Shown here piece after piece: positions 1 through 6,573 of a DNA stretch of 64,000 nucleotides; positions within the stretch are counted from its first letter, which is position 1, and every line of letters begins with the position of its first letter. This DNA comes from Catenovulum sediminis (GTDB lineage: Bacteria; Pseudomonadota; Gammaproteobacteria; Enterobacterales; Alteromonadaceae), in assembly GCF_040270295.1 (NCBI RefSeq), contig NZ_JBELOE010000236.1; one strand, given 5' to 3'. Under the pieces are notes generated by a model. The model had not been told where the DNA came from. It searched no databases and saw only the letters and a list, made by a program, of their open reading frames with translations. Position numbers and translations under genes: made by a program.

Positions 1-755
1 TATTCCGGTCTATATTTCAATGTCTTAAACAACGACTCAGAATAAGGATTATCGTTACTCACTGACGGGCGGCTAAACGAGGGCATAATCCCCAGTTCTT
101 GCAGTGTCGCCAGCATAGTCGCCCCTTTCATCGGGCTGCCATTGTCCGAATGCAATGTGACTTGGTCACGCTTAATGTGTTCTCTTTGGCAAATATCCGT
201 CATTAAATCAGCTGCTAATTCGCTCAACTCGGTTTCATGTATCTGCCAACCCACTATTTTTCGGCTATAAATATCCATCACTAAGTACAAGTATAAAAAC
301 AGTCCTTTCACCTGGGTCGGTAAGTAGGTGATGTCCCAAGTGTATATCTCATTTGCCTGTGTCGCTGTTAAAGCCTGAGGTTTAGCGACTGTTCTTGCTG
401 GCTTACTTTTTTCTCGGTGCGTCAGTAGGTTATGGTTTTTCATGACCCGGTTAAATGAACTCACCGATGCAATCCAAATGCCTTTATCTAACAGTTTCGG
501 CACAATTTTACTGGCGGATAAATCTGCATATTCATCACTGTTTGCTATCTGTATTATTTTCTGGCATTCAATGTCAGTCAGTCGATTAGCTGGTGTTTTA
601 ATTGCCTCTATCCGGCCATCTTGCATATTTTCCTTTTTTATCCACCGTTGTATGCTTTTTTCACTCAACCCCAGTAAACGACAGGCTTTGGCCTGACTGG
701 CTCCGGAAGATTGGGCTTCCTGAACCCATTTGATTAACTGTCTGCGCTCTTCCAT
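1..755 (-). CDS. IS3-family transposase OrfB (integrase core), C-terminus outside window
   Basis: Catalytic half of the transposase. It is read on the minus strand from an ATG at 755 and runs open to the window edge (about 251 codons). The N-terminal part has an HTH-like segment (SQAKACRLLGLSEKSIQRW). The rve/DDE core shows the first Asp in TWDITYLP, the second Asp in HSDNGSPMKG and the Glu in NPYSESLFKTLKY near the window start. It lies in the -1 frame relative to OrfA and overlaps its end, so the active enzyme is probably an OrfAB fusion made by frameshifting rather than a product started at 755. I see no internal stop in the visible part, so the element may be intact. Confidence 0.85.
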   Translation of the reverse strand, partial: MEERRQLIKWVQEAQSSGASQAKACRLLGLSEKSIQRWIKKENMQDGRIEAIKTPANRLTDIECQKIIQIANSDEYADLSASKIVPKLLDKGIWIASVSSFNRVMKNHNLLTHREKSKPARTVAKPQALTATQANEIYTWDITYLPTQVKGLFLYLYLVMDIYSRKIVGWQIHETELSELAADLMTDICQREHIKRDQVTLHSDNGSPMKGATMLATLQELGIMPSFSRPSVSNDNPYSESLFKTLKYRPE

Positions 756-760
756 TGGGG

Positions 761-1276
761 TTAATCGTCCTCGCTGGAACCCCAAATGGCATCCACTTTT
801 TTTTTGAGTACCAATAATGCAGCTGTTTCTGCTAAGGCTTTATCTTTGCGATTCAATTCTTTTTGCAGTTGTTTAATTTCGTTTTTTAATTGCTTTGTGT
901 GCGTGGCAGACGCTTTCGTGGTGCTTGGCAAGTTTCTTTGGGTTATATCTTGTTTCCACTGCTGTATATGATGTGGGTATATCCCTTGGGCACGGCAATA
1001 TTGATTGAGACCTTCATCGTCCAATGACGCACAGGCAATGATGGCGTTTAATCGAGCTTCTGCGCTCCAATCTTGAGGTCGTTTTTCTTTTTTCATTTTA
1101 TTGCCGTTGTCGGTAAATTCCAGTTGATGGTTTTTAGCAAGTACAATCCATTTTTGCAATGTTGAATAGCCAACATTTAGCTCAAGTGCGATATCTTTTA
1201 AATTAACATCACTTCGGCGATTCAAAGCTTTTTCGACCGCTTGGATTTTAAATTCTTCAGTAAATTTATAACTCAT
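761..1276 (-). CDS. IS3-family transposase OrfA (helix-turn-helix)
   Basis: A 171-residue protein with an N-terminal HTH of the HTH_Tnp_1 type (residues about 3-45, including LKDIALELNVGYSTLQKWI). A second HTH-like segment lies at about 65-110. A C-terminal coiled coil (TKQLKNEIKQLQKELNRKDK) is typical for OrfA multimerisation. Near the C-terminus three lysine codons form an uninterrupted run of nine A, a classic slippery site, after which the -1 frame opens into OrfB. The protein binds the IS ends and supplies the N-terminal half of the OrfAB transposase. The start is the first ATG after the IS end. Confidence 0.85.
   Translation of the reverse strand: MSYKFTEEFKIQAVEKALNRRSDVNLKDIALELNVGYSTLQKWIVLAKNHQLEFTDNGNKMKKEKRPQDWSAEARLNAIIACASLDDEGLNQYCRAQGIYPHHIQQWKQDITQRNLPSTTKASATHTKQLKNEIKQLQKELNRKDKALAETAALLVLKKKVDAIWGSSEDD
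797..805 (-). other. A9 slippery sequence for -1 ribosomal frameshift (OrfA to OrfB)
   Basis: On the minus strand the OrfA codons read CTC AAA AAA AAA GTG. A -1 slip here gives AGT GGA TGC CAT and stays open through GRLTPMEERRQL into OrfB. IS3-family elements commonly make OrfAB this way; use of this particular run is inferred. Confidence 0.75.
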
Positions 1277-1328
1277 TTTTATTTGCCTCTAATTAAAGTT
1301 AGAGGCGACATCTATCCTGACACAGGGG

Positions 1329-1471
1329 GGGCAAGTATCAAAAAAGTCAGCAGTTTGGCGCAAGGCCCGACTATAACACTCAATGGTTTTATCGCTTTTA
1401 CCTTGCAATTTTAACTCGTTGATATAAGTTAAATATAAAGTATTAAATTGAGTTTGATCGTGGCTGTTCAT
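1329..1471 (-). pseudogene. Integrase (tyrosine recombinase) N-terminal remnant, interrupted by the IS3 element
   Basis: From the ATG at 1471 the first 47 or so codons (MNSHDQTQFNTLYLTYINEL...) match the second copy at 2921 almost base for base. Reading then leaves homology at DTCP and runs into IS DNA. The sequence has the SAM-like N-terminal core-binding fold signature of tyrosine recombinases (QGKSDKTIECYSRALRQTADFF). No catalytic domain is present. A GGAG lies nine bases before the ATG, and a TTG five codons upstream is a less likely start. The relation to IS91-associated accessory integrases is from recall and is not certain. Confidence 0.7.
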
Positions 1472-1567
1472 GGTGGTGGACTCCAATTAAATGGCTGCCA
1501 GTATTAGCAGTTATTTAATTAAAGCCACGATCGCTTTATTCTGCCGCATAGCGGCTTCGTTCAACAA
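1329..1567. repeat. 239-bp direct repeat, copy 1 (partner 2779-3017)
   Basis: Aligned with 2779-3017 at an offset of 1450, with only two mismatches (1436/2886 and 1506/2956). It contains the 5' part of the integrase remnant, its leader, and a terminal hairpin GCCGCATAGCGGC followed by GTTCAACAA. The copy is cut at its left by the IS3 element. Both copies end at the same base in front of different attC-like sequences, as expected for one element end inserted twice at the same target motif. Confidence 0.9.
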
Positions 1568-1651
1568 GGGCATTTAAGACGGATTCTCAACGTGTGCCGA
1601 ACTCGAAACATAGCACACGTTGCTCACCGCTAAACAAACACGGCGTTATGA
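1559..1651 (+). repeat. attC-like recombination site 1
   Basis: Starts with GTTCAAC (fits R'' RYYYAAC) and continues AACAAGGGCATTTAAGACGG, the form of the left half of many marine gammaproteobacterial attC sites. It contains a perfect 10-bp inner stem, CAACGTGTGC (1588-1597) with GCACACGTTG (1613-1622), around a 15-nt loop. It ends in GGCGTTATGAG (R'-like GTTATGA at 1645-1651). The yoeB stop codon lies inside the R' end. The assignment rests on architecture and remembered consensus; no integrase gene is visible. Confidence 0.65.
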
Positions 1652-1906
1652 GCCATAGTGATATCTGAGTTGTGCAATCATAATTGTATCGTCTTGGTGT
1701 TTATAAACTATTCGATGCTCATCATTTATTCTTCTCGACCAATAACCTGATAATCCATGCTTTAATGGCTCTGGTTTACCTATTCCTTCATTAGGAGTTC
1801 GTTGAATATCCTTGATTAACGTATTTATGCGCTTTAATACTTTTTTATCAGTACTTTGCCAATAAAGATACTGTTCCCATGCTTTAGTTGAAAACATCAA
1901 CTTCAT
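1646..1906 (-). CDS. yoeB: YoeB-family mRNA interferase toxin (Txe/YoeB)
   Basis: An 86-residue toxin of the RelE superfamily with the full YoeB signature: WEQYLYWQSTDKKVLKRIN near the N-terminus, GKPEPLKHGLSGYWSRRIN in the middle, and EHRIVYKHQDD with C-terminal RYHYGS carrying the conserved His-Tyr. The family cleaves mRNA at the ribosomal A site during stress and is neutralised by YefM. The ATG overlaps the yefM stop by four bases (ATGA), the usual coupling. It reads opposite to the apparent cassette direction, and its stop is embedded in attC-like site 1. Full length, no lesions. Confidence 0.93.
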   Translation of the reverse strand: MKLMFSTKAWEQYLYWQSTDKKVLKRINTLIKDIQRTPNEGIGKPEPLKHGLSGYWSRRINDEHRIVYKHQDDTIMIAQLRYHYGS

Positions 1907-2154
1907 TCTATTAAATCACGCTCAGTTCCTTTTCCAGATTCTAGCTCAGCGATCGATTCGAGTAGTGACCTTGCATTTGCTGGGGAACGAAGTAAATAGG
2001 TCGTTTCTTGCATCGCGTTGTAATCCTCAAGCGAGATCATTACAACTGGGTCTTCACTTTTACGCGTGATAATTACCGGAGCGTGGTCATTGCAAACTCC
2101 GGCCATTGTGCTTGCTAGGTTTGCTCTTGCAGCTGTATAACTTATCGCATCCAT
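1903..2154 (-). CDS. yefM: YefM-family antitoxin (Phd/YefM)
   Basis: An 83-residue antitoxin and repressor beginning MDAISYTAARANLAS, the standard YefM N-terminus that binds DNA and dimerises. It continues with PVIITRKSEDPVVMISLEDYNAMQET and a toxin-binding C-terminal tail rich in acidic residues. I chose the ATG at 2154 because GGAG sits seven bases upstream and because homologues start there; an upstream in-frame extension to 2193 would add 13 atypical residues. It is the first gene of the pair, with the toxin overlapping by four bases. TGTACA-type operator hexamers lie directly upstream. Confidence 0.92.
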   Translation of the reverse strand: MDAISYTAARANLASTMAGVCNDHAPVIITRKSEDPVVMISLEDYNAMQETTYLLRSPANARSLLESIAELESGKGTERDLIE

Positions 2155-2174
2155 ATTAATCTCCAAAATGAACA

Positions 2175-2209
2175 TGTACTTATTTCTGTACAATATAGTT
2201 TATGGTACA
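2175..2209 (-). promoter_or_regulatory. Probable YefM-YoeB operator (TGTACA repeats)
   Basis: Three hexamers precede yefM: TGTACT (2175-2180), TGTACA (2187-2192) and GGTACA (2204-2209). The E. coli YefM operator uses TGTACA cores with 12 bp between the two palindromes; the first two sites here are also 12 bp apart. Autoregulation is inferred from this match. Confidence 0.6.
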
Positions 2210-2218
2210 TAACAAGTC

Positions 2219-2311
2219 AATTAACAAAGATGCCTCAAGTTTGTCATTTTAAGTTGCAAGCAACGCAATTAAACTGCCAAACTATAATCACTTGTTATTG
2301 AAGCGTTACAG
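2219..2311 (+). repeat. attC-like recombination site 2
   Basis: AATTAACAAAGATGCCTCAAG leads into an imperfect inverted repeat, 2240-2257 against 2265-2282, in which one arm has an extra G. Such an unpaired base is typical of folded attC sites. It closes with TTGAAGCGTTACAG (R'-like GTTACAG at 2305-2311). With site 1 it brackets exactly the yefM-yoeB pair, as expected of one gene cassette. R'' (AATTAAC) deviates from consensus by one base. Confidence 0.55.
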
Positions 2312-2442
2312 TGTCTGGTAAGGTTTAGCCAACCACCAGTATCGAGTCTTGCGTGTTGGGCGGAGATTATGGATTATCGAAGATTCTACCATAACAGTGG
2401 CCTAATGGTGCTGATTTAGCTCCAGAGTTTTTGAAAAGCCAT
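2312..2442. other. Non-coding cassette interior with a 16-codon ORF
   Basis: The only translatable piece is a short plus-strand ORF at 2369-2419 (MDYRRFYHNSGLMVLI) with GGAG just before it. Its first residues recall the N-terminus of REP-associated tyrosine transposases, but it stops at once. I see no full gene between attC-like site 2 and the integrase remnant at 2664. Confidence 0.3.
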
Positions 2443-2482
2443 ATAATAAATAAGGATAAGTTGCGCGCAGCCGCAACTTAAT
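2443..2482. repeat. REP-like palindromic repeat, copy 1
   Basis: A 40-bp sequence shared with 4089-4128 (38 of 40 identical). It contains GGATAAG and then a short hairpin with arms AGTTGCG and CGCAACT around GCAGC. The tetranucleotide-plus-hairpin form resembles REP elements. Only two copies are in the window. Confidence 0.5.
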
Positions 2483-2663
2483 TCTATTGTTGGACCGTTT
2501 CTCTGCATCCTGCAGTCACGGCATTAGTGCATCCTTGCACGTCACAAGCTCGGTGTTGAGTTCTGCTTATATAAGGAAATAAATAGGTTTGTCGTCATGG
2601 CTGACTTTTTTCAAGGCGAGTGAAGCTAGACAGTTTTCGGCCGTGATTTTTAACGCATTGTTT

Positions 2664-2921
2664 TCATGTTAGTTTTTTTTCTCCTGTAATTTCATAATGG
2701 CAGCACGGGCAAGTGACGATTACCACAAGATGGGTAACTTTGTTGAAGCGTTTCAAATCTTCAACGGATAAGTCATCAGGGCAAGTATCAAAAAAGTCAG
2801 CAGTTTGGCGCAAGGCCCGACTATAACACTCAATGGTTTTATCGCTTTTACCTTGCAATTTTAACTCGTTGATATAAGTTAAATACAAAGTATTAAATTG
2901 AGTTTGATCGTGGCTGTTCAT
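2664..2921 (-). pseudogene. Integrase N-terminus fused to a foreign C-terminal tail
   Basis: The first 65 or so residues from the ATG at 2921 are the SAM-like domain of a tyrosine recombinase (TYINELKLQGKSDKTIECYS, then DTCPDDLSVEDLKRF). After KRFN the frame continues into KVTHLVVIVTCPCCHYEITG, with a CPCC motif like the tail of zinc-binding transposases. A tyrosine recombinase needs about 300 residues with R-H-R-Y catalytic residues, all absent here, so this is a deletion product. It is the uninterrupted partner of the fragment at 1329-1471. Confidence 0.65.
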
Positions 2922-3008
2922 GGTGGTGGACTCCAATTAAATGGCTGCCAGTATTCGCAGTTATTTAATTAAAGCCACGATCGCTTTATTCTGCCGCATA
3001 GCGGCTTC
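2664..3008 (-). mobile_element. Remnant of an integrase-carrying (IS91-like?) element
   Basis: A collapsed element. On the minus strand it has a GC-rich terminal hairpin (GCCGCATAGCGGC, 2995-3007), a leader, the integrase 5' part, then an abrupt switch to an unrelated C-terminal coding tail (CPCCHYEITGEKKLT) and a stop. It abuts GTTC on the plus strand at both genomic copies. IS91-family elements insert next to GTTC or CTTG, which suits this reading. The rest of the element has been deleted. Confidence 0.5.
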
Positions 3009-3017
3009 GTTCAACAA
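2779..3017. repeat. 239-bp direct repeat, copy 2 (partner 1329-1567)
   Basis: Near-identical to 1329-1567 with two substitutions. Homology ends at 3017, right after GTTCAACAA; beyond it the two attC-like sites differ (ATTGTTCAATAG here, GGGCATTTAAGACGG at copy 1). Confidence 0.9.
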
Positions 3018-3110
3018 ATTGTTCAATAGTGGACAAAATTACGTTGGCTTTGTTTCGCTCCGCTTCACATTATAGCCAACATAATTTTGCTCGTTAAAGG
3101 AGCGTTTTGC
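3009..3110 (+). repeat. attC-like recombination site 3
   Basis: GTTCAAC (3009-3015) is followed by AACAAATTGTTCAATAG, then a 16-bp imperfect stem, CAAAATTACGTTGGCT (3034-3049) with AGCCAACATAATTTTG (3074-3089) and one mismatch, around a 24-nt loop. TCGTTAAAGGAGCGTTTTGC closes the site. The R' end (GTTTTGC) deviates from GTTRRRY, so it may be a decayed site. Confidence 0.5.
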
Positions 3111-3152
3111 AAGCTTACGAGTATTTGTGACTTGCTAAAAAAAGGATATTAA

Positions 3153-4055
3153 ATGAAACTGGTGTTACATGTTTTTAAATGGTTGTTAGTTGCAATTATT
3201 GCTCTATTTATATTGTTATTTGCCTATGCAAACTACACGGTATATTCATTTGATACTGAGACTTTGCCGGAAAAATACGGAGAAGTTGAAGTAAAGCTAT
3301 TCTTAAGCGAAGGTAGTAACCAGCCTTTGGTTGTTGGCCTTGGCGGCGCCGATGGAGGGAATGGCTGGGCTGGGCCGCACGGAGAGAAACAGAGAAAACT
3401 ACTGCAGAATAATGGTTATGCTTTCCTATCAATAGCCTATTTCGGCACTGAGAACACCCCTAAAAGTCTAGATCGAATCGCCATTGAAGGTGTGCACAAG
3501 GCTGTAATAGAGGCAGCACAAAATCCACGTATAAACGAAAATTGCATTTCAGTTATGGGAGTGTCCCGGGGCGGCGAACTGGCACTGCTTTTAGGCAGCT
3601 ATTATCAAGAATACAAAAGTGTTATCGGTATCGTCCCAGGAAGTTCAGTTTTTGCTGCAGTTAACGATGCTATGACGACACCCGGATTTTCCCACAACAA
3701 AAAGTCCCTTCCTTTTGTTCCTGTACCATGGAGCGTTACTCCCGATTTGTTGACAGGCAACTTGCGGGGGGCTTTCGAAAAAATGATGCAGAATACCGAG
3801 GCTATGGAGGCTGCAGCAATAAAAGTTGAAAACATTTCCGGGCCCGTGCTGCTTATCTCCGGCACCGAAGATGAACAGTGGCCATCAATGGAAATGTCTG
3901 AAATCATAATTAACCGGTTAAAAGCAAATGATTTTCCATTCCCGAGCCAGCATATCTCCCTAGTGGGCGGGCATAACGAACATCATGATAACTTTGATAA
4001 AGTAATCACTTTTCTTAATACACAATTTCTATCCCAACAAGGTTGTGGACTCTAA
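3153..4055 (+). CDS. Membrane-anchored alpha/beta hydrolase, BAAT C-terminal-like
   Basis: A 300-residue protein with one N-terminal membrane segment (about 6-27), then an alpha/beta hydrolase domain. The nucleophile elbow GVSRGGE places the serine at residue 138. SGTEDEQWPS (about 240) supplies the acid-loop region, and GGHNEHHD (about 270) the histidine. This layout matches the C-terminal domain of bile acid-CoA:amino acid N-acyltransferase and acyl-CoA thioesterases (BAAT_C), here as a stand-alone bacterial enzyme facing the periplasm. The substrate is unknown. A GGA lies upstream of the ATG. It follows attC-like site 3 in the plus direction, as a cassette gene would. A small perfect palindrome (4054-4071) overlaps its stop. 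Confidence 0.75.
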   Translation: MKLVLHVFKWLLVAIIALFILLFAYANYTVYSFDTETLPEKYGEVEVKLFLSEGSNQPLVVGLGGADGGNGWAGPHGEKQRKLLQNNGYAFLSIAYFGTENTPKSLDRIAIEGVHKAVIEAAQNPRINENCISVMGVSRGGELALLLGSYYQEYKSVIGIVPGSSVFAAVNDAMTTPGFSHNKKSLPFVPVPWSVTPDLLTGNLRGAFEKMMQNTEAMEAAAIKVENISGPVLLISGTEDEQWPSMEMSEIIINRLKANDFPFPSQHISLVGGHNEHHDNFDKVITFLNTQFLSQQGCGL

Positions 4056-4088
4056 TGGTTAAGTAACCATTCGCATTTGTTACCATGC

Positions 4089-4128
4089 ATAATAAATAAG
4101 GATATGTTGCGCGAAGCCGCAACTTAAT
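4089..4128. repeat. REP-like palindromic repeat, copy 2
   Basis: Second copy of the 40-bp unit seen at 2443-2482: GGATATG, then hairpin arms GTTGCG and CGCAAC around CGAAGC. It sits between the hydrolase gene and the small membrane-protein gene, 16 bases before the latter's start. Confidence 0.5.
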
Positions 4129-4144
4129 AAGATGACAGGATTTG

Positions 4145-4492
4145 ATGAAAAAGAAATTAAATGGATATTTAGCCGCTATGGTCATTATATTGTCTGGTGT
4201 CGCAGTAGCTGGATATGCTGCCTACGAAATTGAATGGGAAAATTTTAAATTTTCATTTAAAAGTGTTTTCTTACCCCTGTTGTTCATATTTGTTGTTTCT
4301 TTGTTAGCGTTTAAAGCTGCTGGCATTAAAGATGTTGATATTACTCGTGTAAAAGCAGATAAGAAAATCGGTGATGCAATATATCACTTTAATCAAAAGA
4401 CGCGTGGTGTACAGAGGATTATTTTTTGGGGAGCTGTCTTAATATTGTTCCTGTTTTATCTAGGGGGCAAAATCTGTGTCCACACATCATGA
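4145..4492 (+). CDS. Small membrane protein of unknown function
   Basis: A 115-residue protein I do not recognise. Three hydrophobic segments are visible at about 9-27, 42-60 and 92-110, with a charged cytoplasmic-type loop (DVDITRVKADKKIGDAIYHF) between the second and third. I chose the ATG at 4145 because AGGA lies five bases upstream; a TTG one codon earlier is the other option. The gene stands in the accessory region just after a REP-like repeat and may be the last accessory gene before the chromosomal backbone. Confidence 0.6.
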   Translation: MKKKLNGYLAAMVIILSGVAVAGYAAYEIEWENFKFSFKSVFLPLLFIFVVSLLAFKAAGIKDVDITRVKADKKIGDAIYHFNQKTRGVQRIIFWGAVLILFLFYLGGKICVHTS

Positions 4493-4502
4493 TCGCTCCC
4501 TC

Positions 4503-4522
4503 TGCACATTGTTTGATGTGCA
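4503..4522. terminator. Hairpin after the small membrane-protein gene
   Basis: Perfect 7-bp stem TGCACAT / ATGTGCA with a 6-nt loop, ten bases after the stop. No U-run follows, so termination is only suggested. Confidence 0.3.
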
Positions 4523-4619
4523 TAAAGAGCAGCAGGTAAGGTTACAACAAACAGCTCTAGAGTGTTTTGCCACGCTTAGTATTTTAGGCTTGAATTTATT
4601 TAACTATTTAAGTACCAAT

Positions 4620-5507
4620 TTATGCTTCTTTGACTCTAGCTAAAACAAGATATTCACCTTTGTGTAAGGTGCCATGTTTTATGCCTTTCAGAGACTTTTC
4701 AGCCAATAGCGGCGTGTCTGCAATTTCGAGTAATTTAAACGCTTGTTTGTCTAAAAATTCCGAAATATCTGTTGAAGAAATCGTCCAATTTAATGGCTCT
4801 GACACGAGCTTTAAGTAAATTCTTAAAAGCAAACCTGTATTATTATTAGCACTAGACATCGGCTCTAAAGCACTGAATACAATACGTGTTGATGTACCTG
4901 TTAATTCTTTTAAGTTTTTAAATAAAAGATCGACATCTTGCTTTTTAAGGTACATTAATACGCCTTCACAAATATAAATTGTGGGCCTACTGGGATCAAA
5001 TCGGTCGAATTGGCTTAATGCCCCTTTGGTATCTGTTTGACTAAAGTCAATCGCTAATAAACTGAGATTTTCAGGTTGAGTATCAAACAACGCTTTTTCT
5101 TTTTCTGCATTGGTGGCTGGGTGATCGATTTCGATAAAGTTGACCTCTGAATACTCTTTATGTAACCGCCATGCCAAAGAGTCGAACCCTGCACCTAGAT
5201 TAACAACTTGAGTCACTCCATCTGTTAAGGCTTCGCGAACGACTTCTTCTATATAACGTTTTCGCAATACATAATGCAATGTAATGCCCGGCATTAATAT
5301 TTTTTCAGCAAACGATGCTAAGAGGTTATATGATTTACTTTCTAATTGTTTCAGGCGTGCGCGCCCGATTTCAGACGCTTGCAATATTTGTTGACATGCC
5401 GTGATTACGTCTTCAGACACCAGCGACGCATACTGAGACTTGTTAGCTGTATATAAAGTACCTTGCAATACGGTATAAGCGGTAGAACTTGCTTTATCTT
5501 GCTCCAT
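4620..5507 (-). CDS. SAM-dependent methyltransferase, leucine carboxyl methyltransferase-like (LCM/PPM1 family)
   Basis: A protein of about 295 residues with the class I methyltransferase hallmark VVNLGAGFDSLAWRL (motif I, SAM binding). It is followed by NFIEIDHPAT (acidic residue for the ribose) and TIYICEGVLMYL (motif IV region). This is the pattern of the bacterial LCM family, which methylates unknown small molecules or carboxyl groups. I start at the ATG at 5507; a TTG at 5522 would add five residues and neither has a strong ribosome binding site. It is monocistronic, tail to tail with the accessory region. Substrate not deducible. Confidence 0.8.
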   Translation of the reverse strand: MEQDKASSTAYTVLQGTLYTANKSQYASLVSEDVITACQQILQASEIGRARLKQLESKSYNLLASFAEKILMPGITLHYVLRKRYIEEVVREALTDGVTQVVNLGAGFDSLAWRLHKEYSEVNFIEIDHPATNAEKEKALFDTQPENLSLLAIDFSQTDTKGALSQFDRFDPSRPTIYICEGVLMYLKKQDVDLLFKNLKELTGTSTRIVFSALEPMSSANNNTGLLLRIYLKLVSEPLNWTISSTDISEFLDKQAFKLLEIADTPLLAEKSLKGIKHGTLHKGEYLVLARVKEA

Positions 5508-5582
5508 GATAAGTATATCCAAATAATGATTTAAATGAGTTGGTTAAACTGTAAAGCGAACCGTCAACACTGGCAAGCTTAA

Positions 5583-6473
5583 TTATTGTGAAGTTTCATC
5601 CCAATTCGCGAAATGTTGCAAAAGAAAATCAATGGCTAATCTTACTCTCAAAGGCATGAATTGCTTATTGTGGTATACAATCCAACTACTGGTGCCTTGT
5701 CCCCAAAAAGGTTCCAGTATTGGTATAAGTTGCTGTTTTGCAATGGCATCTGTAAATGTGCTTTTGGGCATGTAGGCGACGCCTAAGCCTTTTTTGCAGG
5801 CATTTAAAACCATGTTGGCATTATTGCTACGCCATCTTCCTTTTACTTTTGTCACTTCTTTTTTACCATCAATATTGAATTCCCATAAGTCTTTGTTGGA
5901 AACAATACAGCTGTGGTCTTGCAAATCAAAAGGATGTTTAGGTGTGCCATGTTGTTGCAGGTAGCGTTTGCTGGCAACGGCCATCATGGGGCGGTTGACG
6001 AGTTTACGGGCAATTAAATTTGAGTCATTTAACTCACCATATCGAATCGCAAAATCAATACCATCTTCTGGTAGATTTACCAAGCGACTATTCATATCGA
6101 GATCAACGGTTAACCCGGGGTGCTGAGCAACAAATTCCATTAGGGCAGGGCCCACAAAATGTTCGGCAAGTCCGCCCGCCGCACTCACTCTTAACGTACC
6201 GCTTAACGCTACCTGTTGTCTATTTACCTGTTCATTTGCTTGTTGCAAGCCTTCGACCAGCATTTTGGCATGCTGATAATAGTCGGCCCCCGCTTCTGTC
6301 AATGTCACTACACGGGTTGAACGGGCGAGCAGAACACAACCTAAACGTTTTTCTAAACGCGCTACTTGCCGGCTGACGTGGCTTGTACTGCATCCCAACT
6401 GAGTGGCAGCTGCAGAAAACCCATTGCTTTGTGCTACGGCGACAAATTCAATAATGCCCTCAAAACTGTCCAT
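5583..6473 (-). CDS. LysR-family transcriptional regulator
   Basis: A 296-residue regulator with an N-terminal winged HTH (about 1-60, SNGFSAAATQLGCSTSHVSR). It is followed by a LysR effector-binding domain of the periplasmic-binding-protein fold (about 87-290). It is divergent from the DJ-1/PfpI gene with 171 bases between the starts, the classical arrangement for a LysR protein controlling the neighbour. The effector is not deducible. Four 13-bp tandem repeats lie in the intergenic region next to the target gene. Confidence 0.9.
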   Translation of the reverse strand: MDSFEGIIEFVAVAQSNGFSAAATQLGCSTSHVSRQVARLEKRLGCVLLARSTRVVTLTEAGADYYQHAKMLVEGLQQANEQVNRQQVALSGTLRVSAAGGLAEHFVGPALMEFVAQHPGLTVDLDMNSRLVNLPEDGIDFAIRYGELNDSNLIARKLVNRPMMAVASKRYLQQHGTPKHPFDLQDHSCIVSNKDLWEFNIDGKKEVTKVKGRWRSNNANMVLNACKKGLGVAYMPKSTFTDAIAKQQLIPILEPFWGQGTSSWIVYHNKQFMPLRVRLAIDFLLQHFANWDETSQ

Positions 6474-6573
6474 TTGCTCTCATTGTTGCTATATGGCAAT
6501 ACTGTTTATCTATTTTAGGGGATTATCATCAGTCCTGCAATTTATTAAAGTAGTGTCATGGTTAGCAACCTGC

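Larger units (their letters stand above)
1..1328 (-). mobile_element. IS3-family insertion sequence, partial (one end outside the window)
   Basis: Two overlapping minus-strand frames encode an HTH OrfA and a DDE OrfB, the IS3-family layout. The visible end lies between about 1316 and 1328, where the minus strand reads TGTGTCAGGATAGATG just outside the OrfA promoter region. The flanking DNA (from about 1329) matches an uninterrupted second copy at 2779 onward, so the insertion point is visible inside a remnant integrase gene at its DTCP codons. The exact end base is blurred by a run of seven G (1325-1331). The other end and the target duplication lie before position 1. Confidence 0.85.

Noticed and set aside
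4040..4140. A fourth attC-like site after the hydrolase gene
   Set aside because: There is a perfect small palindrome (4054-4071) and a GTTAAGT that fits R', but I could not find a matching left end or a long inner stem; the REP-like unit explains the other hairpin.
1..4600. Integron integrase gene
   Set aside because: The integrase-like fragments are N-terminal remnants only, duplicated with a mobile-element end and lacking all catalytic residues; they are not intI.
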